Shown here: positions 54,259-62,807 of the stretch, piece after piece
How positions within the stretch are numbered: position 1 is the first letter of the stretch
Layout of the letters: every line of letters starts with the position of its first letter
Assembly (NCBI GenBank): GCA_024742475.1
Contig: JANSYI010000015.1
Span: 62,001-126,000, forward strand
Length of the DNA stretch: 64,000 nt
Origin: a bacterium
GTDB lineage: Bacteria; Myxococcota_A; Polyangia; Nannocystales; Nannocystaceae
Direction of reading: 5' to 3'
The notes under the pieces: generated by a model
What the model was told of the DNA's origin: nothing
The model's input: the letters and a program-made list of their open reading frames with translations, nothing else
The model's database searches: none
Made by a program: the position numbers and the translations under genes

Positions 54259-55161
54259 TCAAGGCGGCATGGTGAGGCACGCAGCAACGTCGTGCTGTTC
54301 GAACCATTCGAGGGGGTAGCACTCGCTCCCCGGCTCGCACGGATCGACCTCGAGAGCATCGCAGACGGGGACACAGCACGTTTCCTTGGGCGTGCAGCCG
54401 AGCCCGTACACGGGGTTGCCAACGAAGATGTGGCTCGGAGGGCATGGGGCGACGTCCGACTCGATGAGCACGCACCCGAAGTCGTCAGCCTCTGGGATCT
54501 CGTAGCAGCCGAAGCCCTCGGCGCAATCCTCGAGCAGTGGGTCGCACGCGGACAGGCACAGCGGCAGCGCGCCATCGTTGGCGGTCATGCAGCGCATGCC
54601 GTCTTGGCTGCATTCGAACGTCTCGTGGTCCTCGCACAGCTCGACGCACTCGCCCTCGAGTGTGTCTGGAGAGGCGTGAAAGCACATCAGGCCAGCGTCG
54701 CAGGAGTCGATTCCGGAGAGCCGCGAGTCCTCGAGCGTGCAGGGCTCGCCTACACCCGCGGGATCGTCGACCAGCGGCGTGCAAACGGGATAGTTCCAGT
54801 CTCCGGCCCAGTTCTCACTCGTCTTGCATGCGTAGCCGTGGCAGCAGTCTTGGCGGATGAGCGAGCATGGCAACAGGCTGCACGACGGTGGGCTCGACGT
54901 CGGCGCGCTCGAATCGAGGAAGGTTGCCGAGTCGGCCGACCCGGTCCAGGTCGCCGAGCCGGCCAAGGTCGACGACGCGTCGGGCCGTCCATCCGTCGAG
55001 GAGGCGGTGGAGTTCGTCGGATCGAGGATGCCGACCGAGCTGCTCTCCGAGCCCTCTCCGCTGGTGCCGTCGCCGACCGTCGTAATGGTGAAGCAGGCCG
55101 AAGCGGGGACGAGCAGCCCGAGCAGCCATCCACGACATTGGCCGCTTCGCTGTCGGCTCAC
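54259..55161 (-). CDS. Cys-rich lipoprotein, SGIDSC family
   Basis: 300 aa from a GTG; the predicted start VSRQRSGQCRGWLLGLLVPA leads to the lipobox PASAC. A Ser/Thr/Gly/Asp spacer of about 75 residues precedes a Cys-rich domain containing LSGIDSCDAGLMCFHASPD, CDPLLEDCAEGFGCYEIPE and CCVPVCDALEVDPCEPGSEC, aligned throughout with the 42761-43675 protein. The two paralogues are about 11 kb apart in the same orientation. Function unknown, surface exposed. Confidence 0.8.
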   Translation of the reverse strand: MSRQRSGQCRGWLLGLLVPASACFTITTVGDGTSGEGSESSSVGILDPTNSTASSTDGRPDASSTLAGSATWTGSADSATFLDSSAPTSSPPSCSLLPCSLIRQDCCHGYACKTSENWAGDWNYPVCTPLVDDPAGVGEPCTLEDSRLSGIDSCDAGLMCFHASPDTLEGECVELCEDHETFECSQDGMRCMTANDGALPLCLSACDPLLEDCAEGFGCYEIPEADDFGCVLIESDVAPCPPSHIFVGNPVYGLGCTPKETCCVPVCDALEVDPCEPGSECYPLEWFEQHDVAACLTMPP

Positions 55162-55223
55162 GGGCTTCTCGAGCACCTCGAATTGCAACGTCTGGCACGC
55201 TCGGTCGGCCGGGCGAGCTCCCT

Positions 55224-56174
55224 TCAAGGAGACACAACGCTCGACACGGGCGGACACCTCGTCGGCTCCCAAGGCAATCCGTCGAGCCGAGCGACCGAGG
55301 CGATGAGCGAGCCGGGTCCGCCGTGAAGGTAGACCCCTGCAGCGAGCGAGCGATGCAGGACGAACTGCACGTCGAACCGTGCTCGCAAGCGCTCGGTGAG
55401 CCGTCGGGCGTCCTCGGGGCACCCTCCGTGACCGATGGCGAGCCAGATCGGCCCGGGGCTGTCACCCACCCGCTCGACGATTCCCTGGACGATGAACTCG
55501 ACCGGGTCGCCCTCCGCGGGATAGCGGCCCATCGGGACGATTTCACCGTCCTCGAACGTCAGCAGGGGGCGCACCTTGAGCACGTTCGCGATCCATGCCT
55601 TCAAGAAGCTGGCGCGCCCGCCCAGTGTAATGTTCTCGAGCGTGCGCACGGCGAAGACGGATCGAACGCGGGCAGCGAACGCCTCGGTCAGGCCCCTGAG
55701 CGCTTCGAAGGGCTGGCCCGCGCGCTGTGCCTCGGCCGCGTAGATGACCGAAAGTCCGCTGGCCACGTCGGTGGCTGCCGTGTCGACGACCTCGAGCTGC
55801 AGCGCCTCGCCTTGCGGGTGACCCTTCACCGTGCGGACGGCTGCACGCGCAGAGTCGTAGGACTGCATGAGCTTGCGTGAGGTCATCAGGACCAGCACGT
55901 TCGGATCACGCTTGCCCACGGCCAAGAAGTGCGCGGCGAACTCGGCGGCCGAGGTACCGAGGAGGTAGGGGAAGCGAGACTCGTTGCGGACCCAGGTGTC
56001 GACGTCTTCGAGGGTGACTTCGCGGACGTCGCGGCTCTCGTTGCCTGCGACGATGCGGACGGGCAACACCGAGATCCCGTAGTGCGCGGCGACCTCGGGG
56101 GCGATGTTGGACCCTGCATTCGTCACGATCGTCACCGGCTCATAGAGTCGCGCGTCGTCAGGAAGAGCGTCCAC
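55224..56174 (-). CDS. DegV family fatty-acid-binding protein
   Basis: 316 aa, GTG start. The two-domain DegV pattern is present: TIVTNAGSNIAPEVAAHYG (lipid-binding Ser region), ISVLPVRIVAGNESRDVREV, SAAEFAAHFLAV, LQLEVVDTAATDVASGLSVI, FAVRTLENITLGGR, VLKVRPLLTFEDGEIVPM and VYLHGGPGSLI near the end. DegV/FakB-type proteins bind fatty acids, and some deliver them to a kinase (FakA); no FakA gene is visible here. Monocistronic. Confidence 0.92.
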   Translation of the reverse strand: MDALPDDARLYEPVTIVTNAGSNIAPEVAAHYGISVLPVRIVAGNESRDVREVTLEDVDTWVRNESRFPYLLGTSAAEFAAHFLAVGKRDPNVLVLMTSRKLMQSYDSARAAVRTVKGHPQGEALQLEVVDTAATDVASGLSVIYAAEAQRAGQPFEALRGLTEAFAARVRSVFAVRTLENITLGGRASFLKAWIANVLKVRPLLTFEDGEIVPMGRYPAEGDPVEFIVQGIVERVGDSPGPIWLAIGHGGCPEDARRLTERLRARFDVQFVLHRSLAAGVYLHGGPGSLIASVARLDGLPWEPTRCPPVSSVVSP

Positions 56175-56305
56175 CCTGGTTCACATCGGCGGGGACCACG
56201 GCTGCCGAAGGACCGAAGTGGGCCGTCAGGGAGACCTGAGACGGTCTGTACGCGCAAGACGCACCCTCGCAGACCCAAGCGCGTGCTCGTGCGTACCAGG
56301 GCGCC

Positions 56306-57769
56306 ATGCGAGCTCGTTCGTTGTTGGGAGTGACCTTGGGTGCGCTGGCCGGCTGTGCCCAGCCGATCGTCTTCTCTGGCTCCATGGGCTCTATCGAGGG
56401 CAGCCGCCCCGTGATCGAGCAGGTCGCCGCGCCCGAGCAAGAGCAAGAGATCGCCCCAGCCCTGGCGCAGATCGGAGTCGAGACGACGCTGAGCCAAGAC
56501 GGGTTCGAGGCCGAGGGGCGGTCCGAGTTCATCGCCCGCGTCCGCGTGCGGCCCGAGAAGCTCGAGGGGCTGCCCAAACCTCCCGTCAGCGTGGCCCTGG
56601 TGCTCGACACGTCGGGGTCGATGGCGGGGGAACCGATCGAAGAGGCCAAGGCGGCGGCGCTCGATTTCATCGACGCGCTCGACGACGACGACAGGGTGTC
56701 CTTGGTGGTGTTTCACTCGGTCGCCGAGACGCTCGTTCCGCTTCGTGACCTGGGCGATGGGGGGCGAGCACTCGTTCGCGAGGCTCTCGAGGGTGTCCGC
56801 GCCGAGGGCACGACGGAGCTGCTCGGCGGGCTCTCCAGCGGAAGCGCGCAGCTTCAGCCCGTGGTCGCAGGCGGCGGCGTTGGCAGAGTCGTCCTACTCA
56901 GCGACGGGCAGCCCAACGACGCCACGAACCTCCTGCCGGTCGCCGACCAGATCGCCTCGCGCGGGATCACCGTCACCGCGCTCGGCCTGGGCTTGGAATA
57001 CGACGAGGATCTTCTCGGCAAGATCGCGCAGCGGACGGGCGGGAAGTTTCACTTCGCCGAGTCTCCCGACCAAGTCGCCACGCTCTTTCGCGACGAGGTG
57101 CTCGCGCTCGAACGCGTGGTCGGTCGCAGCGCCAGCCTCACGCTGCTCCCCGGCCCGGGCGTCGAGATCGAGCGGGTGCTCGGTCCGGCGCAGTCCGCAG
57201 CCCGCAGCGCCAGCGTGCAGCTCGGCGACCTCACCGAGCTTCGTGAACGCGACGTGTTCGTGCTGCTCAGCAGCTCGGGCCACACCGCTGGGGCGACCAT
57301 CGAGGTCCTCGACGCGCACCTGAGCTTCTACGACCCGATCGCGAAGCAGCATCGGACGGCGCGCTCGTTCGCCTCGACCCTCGCGGTAGAGTCCGCCGAT
57401 GACATCTCCGGCAACGCCGAGGTCGAGCGGATGGCAGCGCGGGCCCTGGCGGCGGACGAGGCCCTGGCCGCGTTGACGTTGGCCCGCAGCGGAAAGCTCG
57501 CCGCGGCGAAGAAGCGCGTCGCGATCGCGATCGCACGGGCCAAGCGCGACGCCGCGCGCTTCGACGACGACGTTCTGCGCAAGAAGGTCGAGGACCTGGT
57601 CGAGGTGCGACGAGTGCTGCCCGAGGTCACCCCGCCTCGGGTGCGCCGGCCGAGACGGATGGCCGTGGGCGGGGGGCGACCTCCCGCCGAGCCTCCCAGG
57701 CCCGCGCCCGTGGGTGGCCTCGGGGCCAAGCGCAGCCACGCGGCGGCGATGGCCGGCTTGGGCTACTGA
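56306..57769 (+). CDS. VWA-domain lipoprotein
   Basis: 487 aa. Signal MRARSLLGVTLGALAGC with lipobox LAGC. A VWA domain at about 95-275 has an intact MIDAS: DTSGS, the Thr in EGTTELLGGL and Asp in LLSDGQPND, so it binds a divalent metal. The second half is beta-rich (ASLTLLPGPGVEIERVLGP), then helical, with a Lys/Arg-rich coiled stretch and a Pro/Gly tail. Such proteins mediate adhesion or assembly at the envelope. Confidence 0.88.
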   Translation: MRARSLLGVTLGALAGCAQPIVFSGSMGSIEGSRPVIEQVAAPEQEQEIAPALAQIGVETTLSQDGFEAEGRSEFIARVRVRPEKLEGLPKPPVSVALVLDTSGSMAGEPIEEAKAAALDFIDALDDDDRVSLVVFHSVAETLVPLRDLGDGGRALVREALEGVRAEGTTELLGGLSSGSAQLQPVVAGGGVGRVVLLSDGQPNDATNLLPVADQIASRGITVTALGLGLEYDEDLLGKIAQRTGGKFHFAESPDQVATLFRDEVLALERVVGRSASLTLLPGPGVEIERVLGPAQSAARSASVQLGDLTELRERDVFVLLSSSGHTAGATIEVLDAHLSFYDPIAKQHRTARSFASTLAVESADDISGNAEVERMAARALAADEALAALTLARSGKLAAAKKRVAIAIARAKRDAARFDDDVLRKKVEDLVEVRRVLPEVTPPRVRRPRRMAVGGGRPPAEPPRPAPVGGLGAKRSHAAAMAGLGY

Positions 57770-57833
57770 GCAGTACGTCTACGTCGCCCTCGCCGTTGGG
57801 TCGGCGTGGGCCGAGAAGATAAGTCGACCGTCG

Positions 57834-58105
57834 AACCATGCCCAGGGCAAGTTCTGGGAGATGCACGGCCTACTCTTCGAGCCCCCGGAGCGCATACCGA
57901 AGACGACGTGTCCGGCCACGCACGCGCGCTCGGACTCGACATGCAGCGCTTCGCGAGCGACTTCGCCGCCGCGCAAGAGACCGTCGAGCTTCAGCGCGAG
58001 TCGTGTGAGGCGGCCGGAGCCAAGGGCACGCCGTCGTTCTTCATCGGCGACACGGTTTTGATCGGCGCCCAGCCGATCGAAGCGTTCCGCAAACTGCTCG
58101 ATTGA
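57834..58105 (+). pseudogene. DsbA/thioredoxin-fold remnant with frameshift
   Basis: The first part encodes NHAQGKFWEMHGLLFE, characteristic of the helical insert of DsbA-like oxidoreductases. After a run of five C near 57880 the frame changes and the match resumes as HTEDDVSGHARALGLDMQRF, ending KGTPSFFIGDTVLIGAQPIE AFRKLLD with the cis-Pro loop. The N-terminal part with the CxxC active site is absent. It is therefore a truncated, frameshifted relic rather than a working gene. Confidence 0.7.
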
Positions 58106-58123
58106 TCTTCACCCCGTGCTCGT

Positions 58124-58157
58124 CTCCGCCCCGCGTTTGGCTGCGTTTGGGGCGGAG
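58124..58157. terminator. 9-bp stem hairpin between the DsbA remnant and egtD
   Basis: CTCCGCCCC at 58124-58132 pairs with GGGGCGGAG at 58149-58157 around a 16-nt loop containing GCGTTT twice. It lies between converging genes, 11 bp from the egtD stop. It probably ends the egtB-egtD transcript and acts in both directions. Confidence 0.6.
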
Positions 58158-58167
58158 GCGAGGCTTC

Positions 58168-59139
58168 CTACCGCGCCTGCAGGTAGTGAACGCTGAAGTA
58201 CTTCGCCTCGTCGGTCCACACCTGCGCCACGTCGAAGCCACCGGCGTTCGCGAGCTCGGCGAAGCCTTCGAGCGAGTACTTGTGTGAGTCTTCGGTGTGA
58301 ATGTACTCGCCGGTCTCGAACGTGAAGCGTTTGCCGGCGAGCGTCACCGCGGTGGGGCGGCGCGCGTACAGGCGCATTTCGATCGAGCCGCGGGACTCCA
58401 CCCAGACGGCGCGATGGCGGAACGCCTCCACGTCGAAGTCGGCTCCGAGCTCGGCGTTGGCGCGCGAGAGCATGTTGAGGTTGAACCGTGCCGTGACGCC
58501 GGCGGAGTCGTTGTAGGCGGCTTCGAGGACCTGCACGTCCTTGACCAGGTCGACGCCGATGAGGGCACATCCACCCTTGCCGACCTCCTCGTGCATCTGT
58601 CGGAGCAGACGGGTCGCGAACTCGGGCCGAAAGTTGCCGATGGTCGAGCCGGGAAAGTAGAGCGCGCGACGGCGGGCGGGCTTCGAGGGCTCGGGCACCT
58701 CGAAGGGCTCGGTGAAGTCGGCACACACGGGCAGGACCTCGAGCTGCGCGAACTCGTCTTGGAGCTTGGCGGCCGAGGTCATCAGGAACTCCCGGGAGAT
58801 CTCGACGGGCACGTAGCCGACCGGGCTCTGCAGTGCCCGCAGCAGCTGGCGGGTCTTGAGGCCCGTGCCGCTGCCGTACTCGATGACCAGCGCTTCGGGG
58901 CCGACCGCCTGCGCCATCTGCGGCAGTGACTCGCGCATGATCGAGAGCTCCGTGCGCGTGGGGTAGTACTCGGGCAGGTCGGTGATCGCGTCGAAGAGCT
59001 CCGAGCCCGCCTCGTCGTAGAGAAACGCGGTGGGCAGCGTCTTTTGTGGCTTGGAGAGCCCCTCGATCACGAGGGCGGTCATGTCGGCGGCGGTGGGTTC
59101 CAGATCGGTGAGTTCGATGGAGGAGGCGGGGTCGGTCAT
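58168..59139 (-). CDS. egtD: L-histidine N-alpha-methyltransferase EgtD
   Basis: 323 aa from MTDPASSIEL, ATG overlapping the egtB stop by 4 bp. Family landmarks: LPTAFLYDEAGSELFDAIT, LPEYYPTRTELSIMRE, SAM motif VIEYGSGTGLKTRQLLRAL, YFPGSTIGNFRPE, GGCALIGVDLVKD and EDSHKYSLEGF. The enzyme trimethylates histidine to hercynine, the first step of ergothioneine synthesis. It is normal length for the family and coupled to egtB. Confidence 0.97.
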   Translation of the reverse strand: MTDPASSIELTDLEPTAADMTALVIEGLSKPQKTLPTAFLYDEAGSELFDAITDLPEYYPTRTELSIMRESLPQMAQAVGPEALVIEYGSGTGLKTRQLLRALQSPVGYVPVEISREFLMTSAAKLQDEFAQLEVLPVCADFTEPFEVPEPSKPARRRALYFPGSTIGNFRPEFATRLLRQMHEEVGKGGCALIGVDLVKDVQVLEAAYNDSAGVTARFNLNMLSRANAELGADFDVEAFRHRAVWVESRGSIEMRLYARRPTAVTLAGKRFTFETGEYIHTEDSHKYSLEGFAELANAGGFDVAQVWTDEAKYFSVHYLQAR

Positions 59140-60383
59140 GGATCTCTCGCGAGCTGGATGCCGGTGAACTGCCAGCGGTCGGGGGGATAGAAGAAGTTGC
59201 GATAGGTGGAGCGCACGTGCCCTCGCGGGGTGGCGCACGAGCCCCCGCGCAGCACGAGCTGGCTGCACATGAACTTGCCGTTGTACTCGCCCAGTGCTCC
59301 TGGAGGTGGCTGATAGCCGGGGAACGGGGCGTACGCGCTGCTCGTCCAAACCCACGTGTCGCCGAACGCCTGAGGACCCGCGTCGGCGGGGCGTGGATGT
59401 CCGGTCGCGTCCTCGCGAGGGATCGGCTCGGTGCCCAAGGAGCGCTCCCACTCGAACTCGGTGGGAAGCCTCGCGCCGGCCCAGCGCGCGTAGGCGTCGG
59501 CCTCGAACAGGCTCACGTGGCAGACGGGTTCGTTCGGGTCGACGGGGTGCATCCCGTGCAACGTGAAGGCCCACCACTGGCCCTCGCGTTCTTCCCAGTA
59601 CAGCGGCGCTCGCCAGGCTCGCTCGTTGACGGCAGCCCACCCCGCGGACAGCCACAGATCGGCGCGCTCGTACCCGCCATCACGCATGAACTCGAGGTAC
59701 TCGCCGCAGGTGACCTTGCGGTCGGCGATCTCGAACGGATGCAGCAACACGTCGTGGGCGGGCCCTTCGTTGTCGAAGTGGAACCCGTCTCCCTCGAAGC
59801 CGACGCGCTCGATGCCGCCGCCGTGCCCGATCCAGCGCAGCGGGCGACTCGTGGTGTCCGAGCGCGCTCGCTGCCGATAGACCGGATGCATCGCGTTCTT
59901 GGAGAAGGCGTGCTTGAGGTCGGTGAGGATGAGCTCTTGGTGCTGCTGTTCGTGATGCAGGCCCAGCTCGAGGGTCGCGAGCTGCTCGGGCGCGAGCGCG
60001 CCAGAGTCCAGCCGAGCGAGGACGAGCGCGTCGACGTGGCTGCGATAGCGACGGACCTCGGCCACGGTCGGTCGCGACAGCAAGCCGCGCTCCGGACGCG
60101 GATGCATGCGCCCGACCGTCTCGTAGTAGGAGTTGAACAGGTAGCCGAACCGGGGGTGGAACGGCTCGGCATCGGGCAGCACGAAGGTCTCGAAGAACCA
60201 GCTCGTGTGGGCGAGGTGCCACTTGACCGGGCTGGCATCGGGCATGGACTGCAGCCCGTAGTCCTCGACCTCGAGCGTCTCGCACAGGCGATCGGTGTCG
60301 CCGCGAACCGCCTCGAAGGCGCGCGCTGGGTCTCGCGCAAAGTCGCCGACGCTTCCGTGCGGCCTCGAGCTTCGGGCATCCAC
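59136..60383 (-). CDS. egtB: Ergothioneine sulfoxide synthase EgtB
   Basis: 415 aa, GTG start. A DinB-like N-terminal domain supplies iron ligands (His in WHLAHTSWFFE and His-x3-His in LHHEQQHQEL). The C-terminal formylglycine-enzyme-like domain includes FEIADRKVTCGEYLEFMRD, ARLPTEFEWE, AFGDTWVWTSSAYAPFPGY and GGSCATPRGHVRSTYRNFF. It joins hercynine to a thiol donor with oxygen. No egtA, egtC or egtE is adjacent, so a direct cysteine-using or incomplete local set is possible. Cotranscribed with egtD. Confidence 0.96.
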   Translation of the reverse strand: MDARSSRPHGSVGDFARDPARAFEAVRGDTDRLCETLEVEDYGLQSMPDASPVKWHLAHTSWFFETFVLPDAEPFHPRFGYLFNSYYETVGRMHPRPERGLLSRPTVAEVRRYRSHVDALVLARLDSGALAPEQLATLELGLHHEQQHQELILTDLKHAFSKNAMHPVYRQRARSDTTSRPLRWIGHGGGIERVGFEGDGFHFDNEGPAHDVLLHPFEIADRKVTCGEYLEFMRDGGYERADLWLSAGWAAVNERAWRAPLYWEEREGQWWAFTLHGMHPVDPNEPVCHVSLFEADAYARWAGARLPTEFEWERSLGTEPIPREDATGHPRPADAGPQAFGDTWVWTSSAYAPFPGYQPPPGALGEYNGKFMCSQLVLRGGSCATPRGHVRSTYRNFFYPPDRWQFTGIQLARDP

Positions 60384-60519
60384 GCTGGAGAAATCCTCGG
60401 TCGCAGGGAACGTCGCCGCGATGGGCGATGTTGCGCGGACACTCTCGCTCGTGGTTCCGCGCTGTCAAGTTGGCGGCCAGCTGGTCGAAGGTGGCAGAAA
60501 CGCGTACACTCTGCGCCGG

Positions 60520-60756
60520 ATGGGGAAACCGTACGCAGAGCTTCGCTCACAGTTGCTGCAACTCGAAGCCAACGCGTCGGCGATTCGTCTGGACCTCGAG
60601 CTCGACCCCGCGAGCATCAACCGGCACGCGCACTCGCTCGCCCAGACGGCGCGGCTACCGCTGCCGATGTCACGCAGCCTGGTGCTTCAAGCCGTCGGGC
60701 TGGAGCGCCTCGACGGCGCAGGCAACGTGTCGTTGCACGACACCAGCTCCGACTGA
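60520..60756 (+). CDS. Small hypothetical protein
   Basis: 78 aa from MGKPYAELRSQLLQLEAN. The sequence is mostly one helix (ANASAIRLDLELDPASIN) with a Ser/His/Leu second half. It is divergent from egtB (136-bp gap) and convergent to nadA, ending 6 bp from the nadA stop. A TACACT box lies 9 bp before the ATG. Coding is supported by an uninterrupted frame and GC-rich third positions only; it could be spurious. Confidence 0.45.
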   Translation: MGKPYAELRSQLLQLEANASAIRLDLELDPASINRHAHSLAQTARLPLPMSRSLVLQAVGLERLDGAGNVSLHDTSSD

Positions 60757-60762
60757 GCGGAT

Positions 60763-61719
60763 CTATTTCACCGAGGCCGACAGCTCGAGCATGCGGTCGA
60801 TGGGCGCCTTGGCGGCGAGGCGAAGCTCTTCGGGCATCGTCAGCTCGGGTGTCTCGTCGCGCAGACACAGGTAGAGCTTCTCGAGCGTGTTGAGCCGCAT
60901 GTACGGGCACTCGTTGCACGCACAGTTGGCCTCCGGTGGCGCCGGGATGAACGTGCGGTCGGGAGCCTTGAGCTCCATCTGCGTGATGATGCCGGCCTCG
61001 GTCGCGACGATGAACTCGGTGAACTCCGACGTGGTGGCGTACTCGAGCAGCCGGCTGGTGCTGCCGATGTAGTCGGCCATGTCCAGCACGTGATCCTCGC
61101 ACTCGGGGTGGGCGATGATCTTGGCGTCGGGGTGGCGGGCCTTGAGCGCGATGAGCTTTCGGTGGCTGAAGGTCTCGTGGACGATGCAGGTGCCCGGCCA
61201 GAGGATCATGTCGCGACCCGTCTCCTTGATCAGCCAGCGGCCGAGGTTCTTGTCGGGCGCGAACAGGATCTCTTTGTCCGCGGGCACCGACTCGACCATC
61301 TTGACTGCGTTGGACGAGGTGCAGATGAGATCGCTGGCCGCCTTCACTTCGGCCGAGCAGTTGATGTAGCTGATGGCGACAGCGTCGGGGTGTCGGGCTC
61401 GCCACGCCCTGAAGCGGTCGCCCGGACAACCGTTGGCCAAGGAGCACCCGGCCTCGAGATCGGGCAAGAGCACCTTGCGATCGGGGTTGAGGATCTTCGC
61501 GGTCTCGGCCATGAAGTGGACGCCGCAGAAGACGATGATGTCGGCCTCGGTGTCTCGGGCAGCGCGAGCGAGTTGGAGCGAGTCGCCGATGAAGTCGGCG
61601 AGGTGCTGGATCTCGGACTCCTGATAGTAGTGCGCCAGGATGACCGCGTTCCGCTCCTTGCGGAGGCGTTCGATCTCGTCTTCGAGGTCGAGCGAGGGGT
61701 TGATTGCGGGTGCGTCCAC
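60763..61719 (-). CDS. nadA: Quinolinate synthase NadA
   Basis: 318 aa, GTG start. Landmarks are AVILAHYYQESEIQHLADFI, DSLQLARAARDT, VFCGVHFMAETAKIL, LPDLEAGCSLANGCPGD, YINCSAEVKAASD, LWPGTCIVHE, HPECEDHV and NCACNECPYMRLNTLEKLY. The family's three [4Fe-4S] Cys ligands are accounted for among these. The enzyme condenses iminoaspartate and DHAP to quinolinate for NAD synthesis. No nadB or nadC is adjacent. Confidence 0.97.
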   Translation of the reverse strand: MDAPAINPSLDLEDEIERLRKERNAVILAHYYQESEIQHLADFIGDSLQLARAARDTEADIIVFCGVHFMAETAKILNPDRKVLLPDLEAGCSLANGCPGDRFRAWRARHPDAVAISYINCSAEVKAASDLICTSSNAVKMVESVPADKEILFAPDKNLGRWLIKETGRDMILWPGTCIVHETFSHRKLIALKARHPDAKIIAHPECEDHVLDMADYIGSTSRLLEYATTSEFTEFIVATEAGIITQMELKAPDRTFIPAPPEANCACNECPYMRLNTLEKLYLCLRDETPELTMPEELRLAAKAPIDRMLELSASVK

Positions 61720-61768
61720 GGGCCGAAGGTAGCACCCGCTGGAGCTCCTGCGAGCAGCCCCGCGTGAG

Positions 61769-62305
61769 CTACGGTTGCGCAGCCGCCAGCCCGCGGTACA
61801 CCGCCGCAGAGGAGTCGCGAAGGGCGGGCGCCCAGACCGTCCAGACCAGGCTCACGAGCATGTCGTTGACCGCTCGAATGCCTCGGCGGTTGATGAGCCA
61901 CACGAGCGCCACCGCGACGAGTTGGGTCGTGAGCACTGCCGCTGCGACGAGGGGCGAGAACCACGCGACCGCGGCGAAGGACACGAAGGCGACGATGAGC
62001 ACGCGTCTGAACTCGGCGACCTCATGGAGTCGAGGCGGGATCCTTCGCAAGGAGAAGCTCGCTCCTCGCTCCGTCGACTCGAGGTCCACTTCGACGCGGG
62101 CTGTGAGCGGGACGCACCACTGGAAGCTACGGAACCGCTTTGCCTCGAGGACGAGGCGGTCCTCGCGTGTGATCACCGAGCCCCGAACCTCACCGCCGGC
62201 CGCCTGTAGGCCACCGCCGTAGAGCGCGTCGACCACCTCGGCCTCGCTGAACATCGCGATCGCTTGGGTGGGCGTCAGCGTCAGTTCGTAGCGTTTCTCC
62301 TGCAC
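61769..62305 (-). CDS. Membrane protein of unknown function
   Basis: 178 aa, GTG start. The first 85 residues are soluble and beta-rich (KRYELTLTPTQAIAMFSE, GSVITREDRLVLEAKRFRSF, VPLTARVEVDLESTERG). One or two hydrophobic segments follow (RVLIVAFVSFAAVAWFSPLV and AAAVLTTQLVAVALVWLI), then an amphipathic helix. It is divergent from cheY, with 130 bp between them. No family recognised. Confidence 0.75.
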   Translation of the reverse strand: MQEKRYELTLTPTQAIAMFSEAEVVDALYGGGLQAAGGEVRGSVITREDRLVLEAKRFRSFQWCVPLTARVEVDLESTERGASFSLRRIPPRLHEVAEFRRVLIVAFVSFAAVAWFSPLVAAAVLTTQLVAVALVWLINRRGIRAVNDMLVSLVWTVWAPALRDSSAAVYRGLAAAQP

Positions 62306-62435
62306 TTGCGGGCACTACAACCCCCGTGGCGCCCCGAAGATTCCCGACTTGGGCCTCTCGGCGTCCGCTTCTCGTCTCAAGCGCGCGTCGAGTCTGCCGA
62401 TGCACGCTGTGAACCCCAACGGGCGGAGAAAACAC

Positions 62436-62807
62436 ATGAAGATTCTAGTTGTAGACGACAGCAAGGTCATGCGGATGCTCGTTCGGCGCGCGCTTCGTCA
62501 AGCGGGCTACGGAGAGGCCGAAATCACGGAGGCGAGCGACGGCGAAGAGGCCTACAAGGAGGCCATCGCCGACAAGTTCGACCTCGTGATGTCGGATTGG
62601 AACATGCCGAACCTCAACGGCTTGGGGTTGCTCAAGAACCTGCGGGCCGATGGATTCAGGACGCCGTTCGTGTTCGTGACCACGGAGTGCACTCCAGAGA
62701 TGCGCCAGCAGGCTGATGAGGCCGGCGCCGACAAGTTCATCGTCAAACCCTTCGGGGCGGACGACGTTCGTTTTGCTCTCGAGCCTCTCGTAGGAGTCGC
62801 AGCGTGA
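62436..62807 (+). CDS. cheY: CheY-like response regulator
   Basis: 123 aa from MKILVVDDSK, with GGAG 10 bp before the ATG. The receiver motif set is complete: DDSKVMRMLVRRAL, phosphoacceptor in LVMSDWNMPNLNGL, Thr-Thr in FVFVTTECTPEM and Lys in KFIVKPFG. It has no output domain. Its stop overlaps the next gene (GTGA at 62804-62807), the CheX/CheC-like gene, and cheA follows, so this is a chemotaxis-type unit. Confidence 0.92.
   Translation: MKILVVDDSKVMRMLVRRALRQAGYGEAEITEASDGEEAYKEAIADKFDLVMSDWNMPNLNGLGLLKNLRADGFRTPFVFVTTECTPEMRQQADEAGADKFIVKPFGADDVRFALEPLVGVAA

Noticed and set aside
57806..58105. A 99-codon frame as an intact small gene
   Set aside because: Its N-terminal third is unrelated to the family, whose matching residues lie in another frame; a DsbA-type remnant explains both parts.
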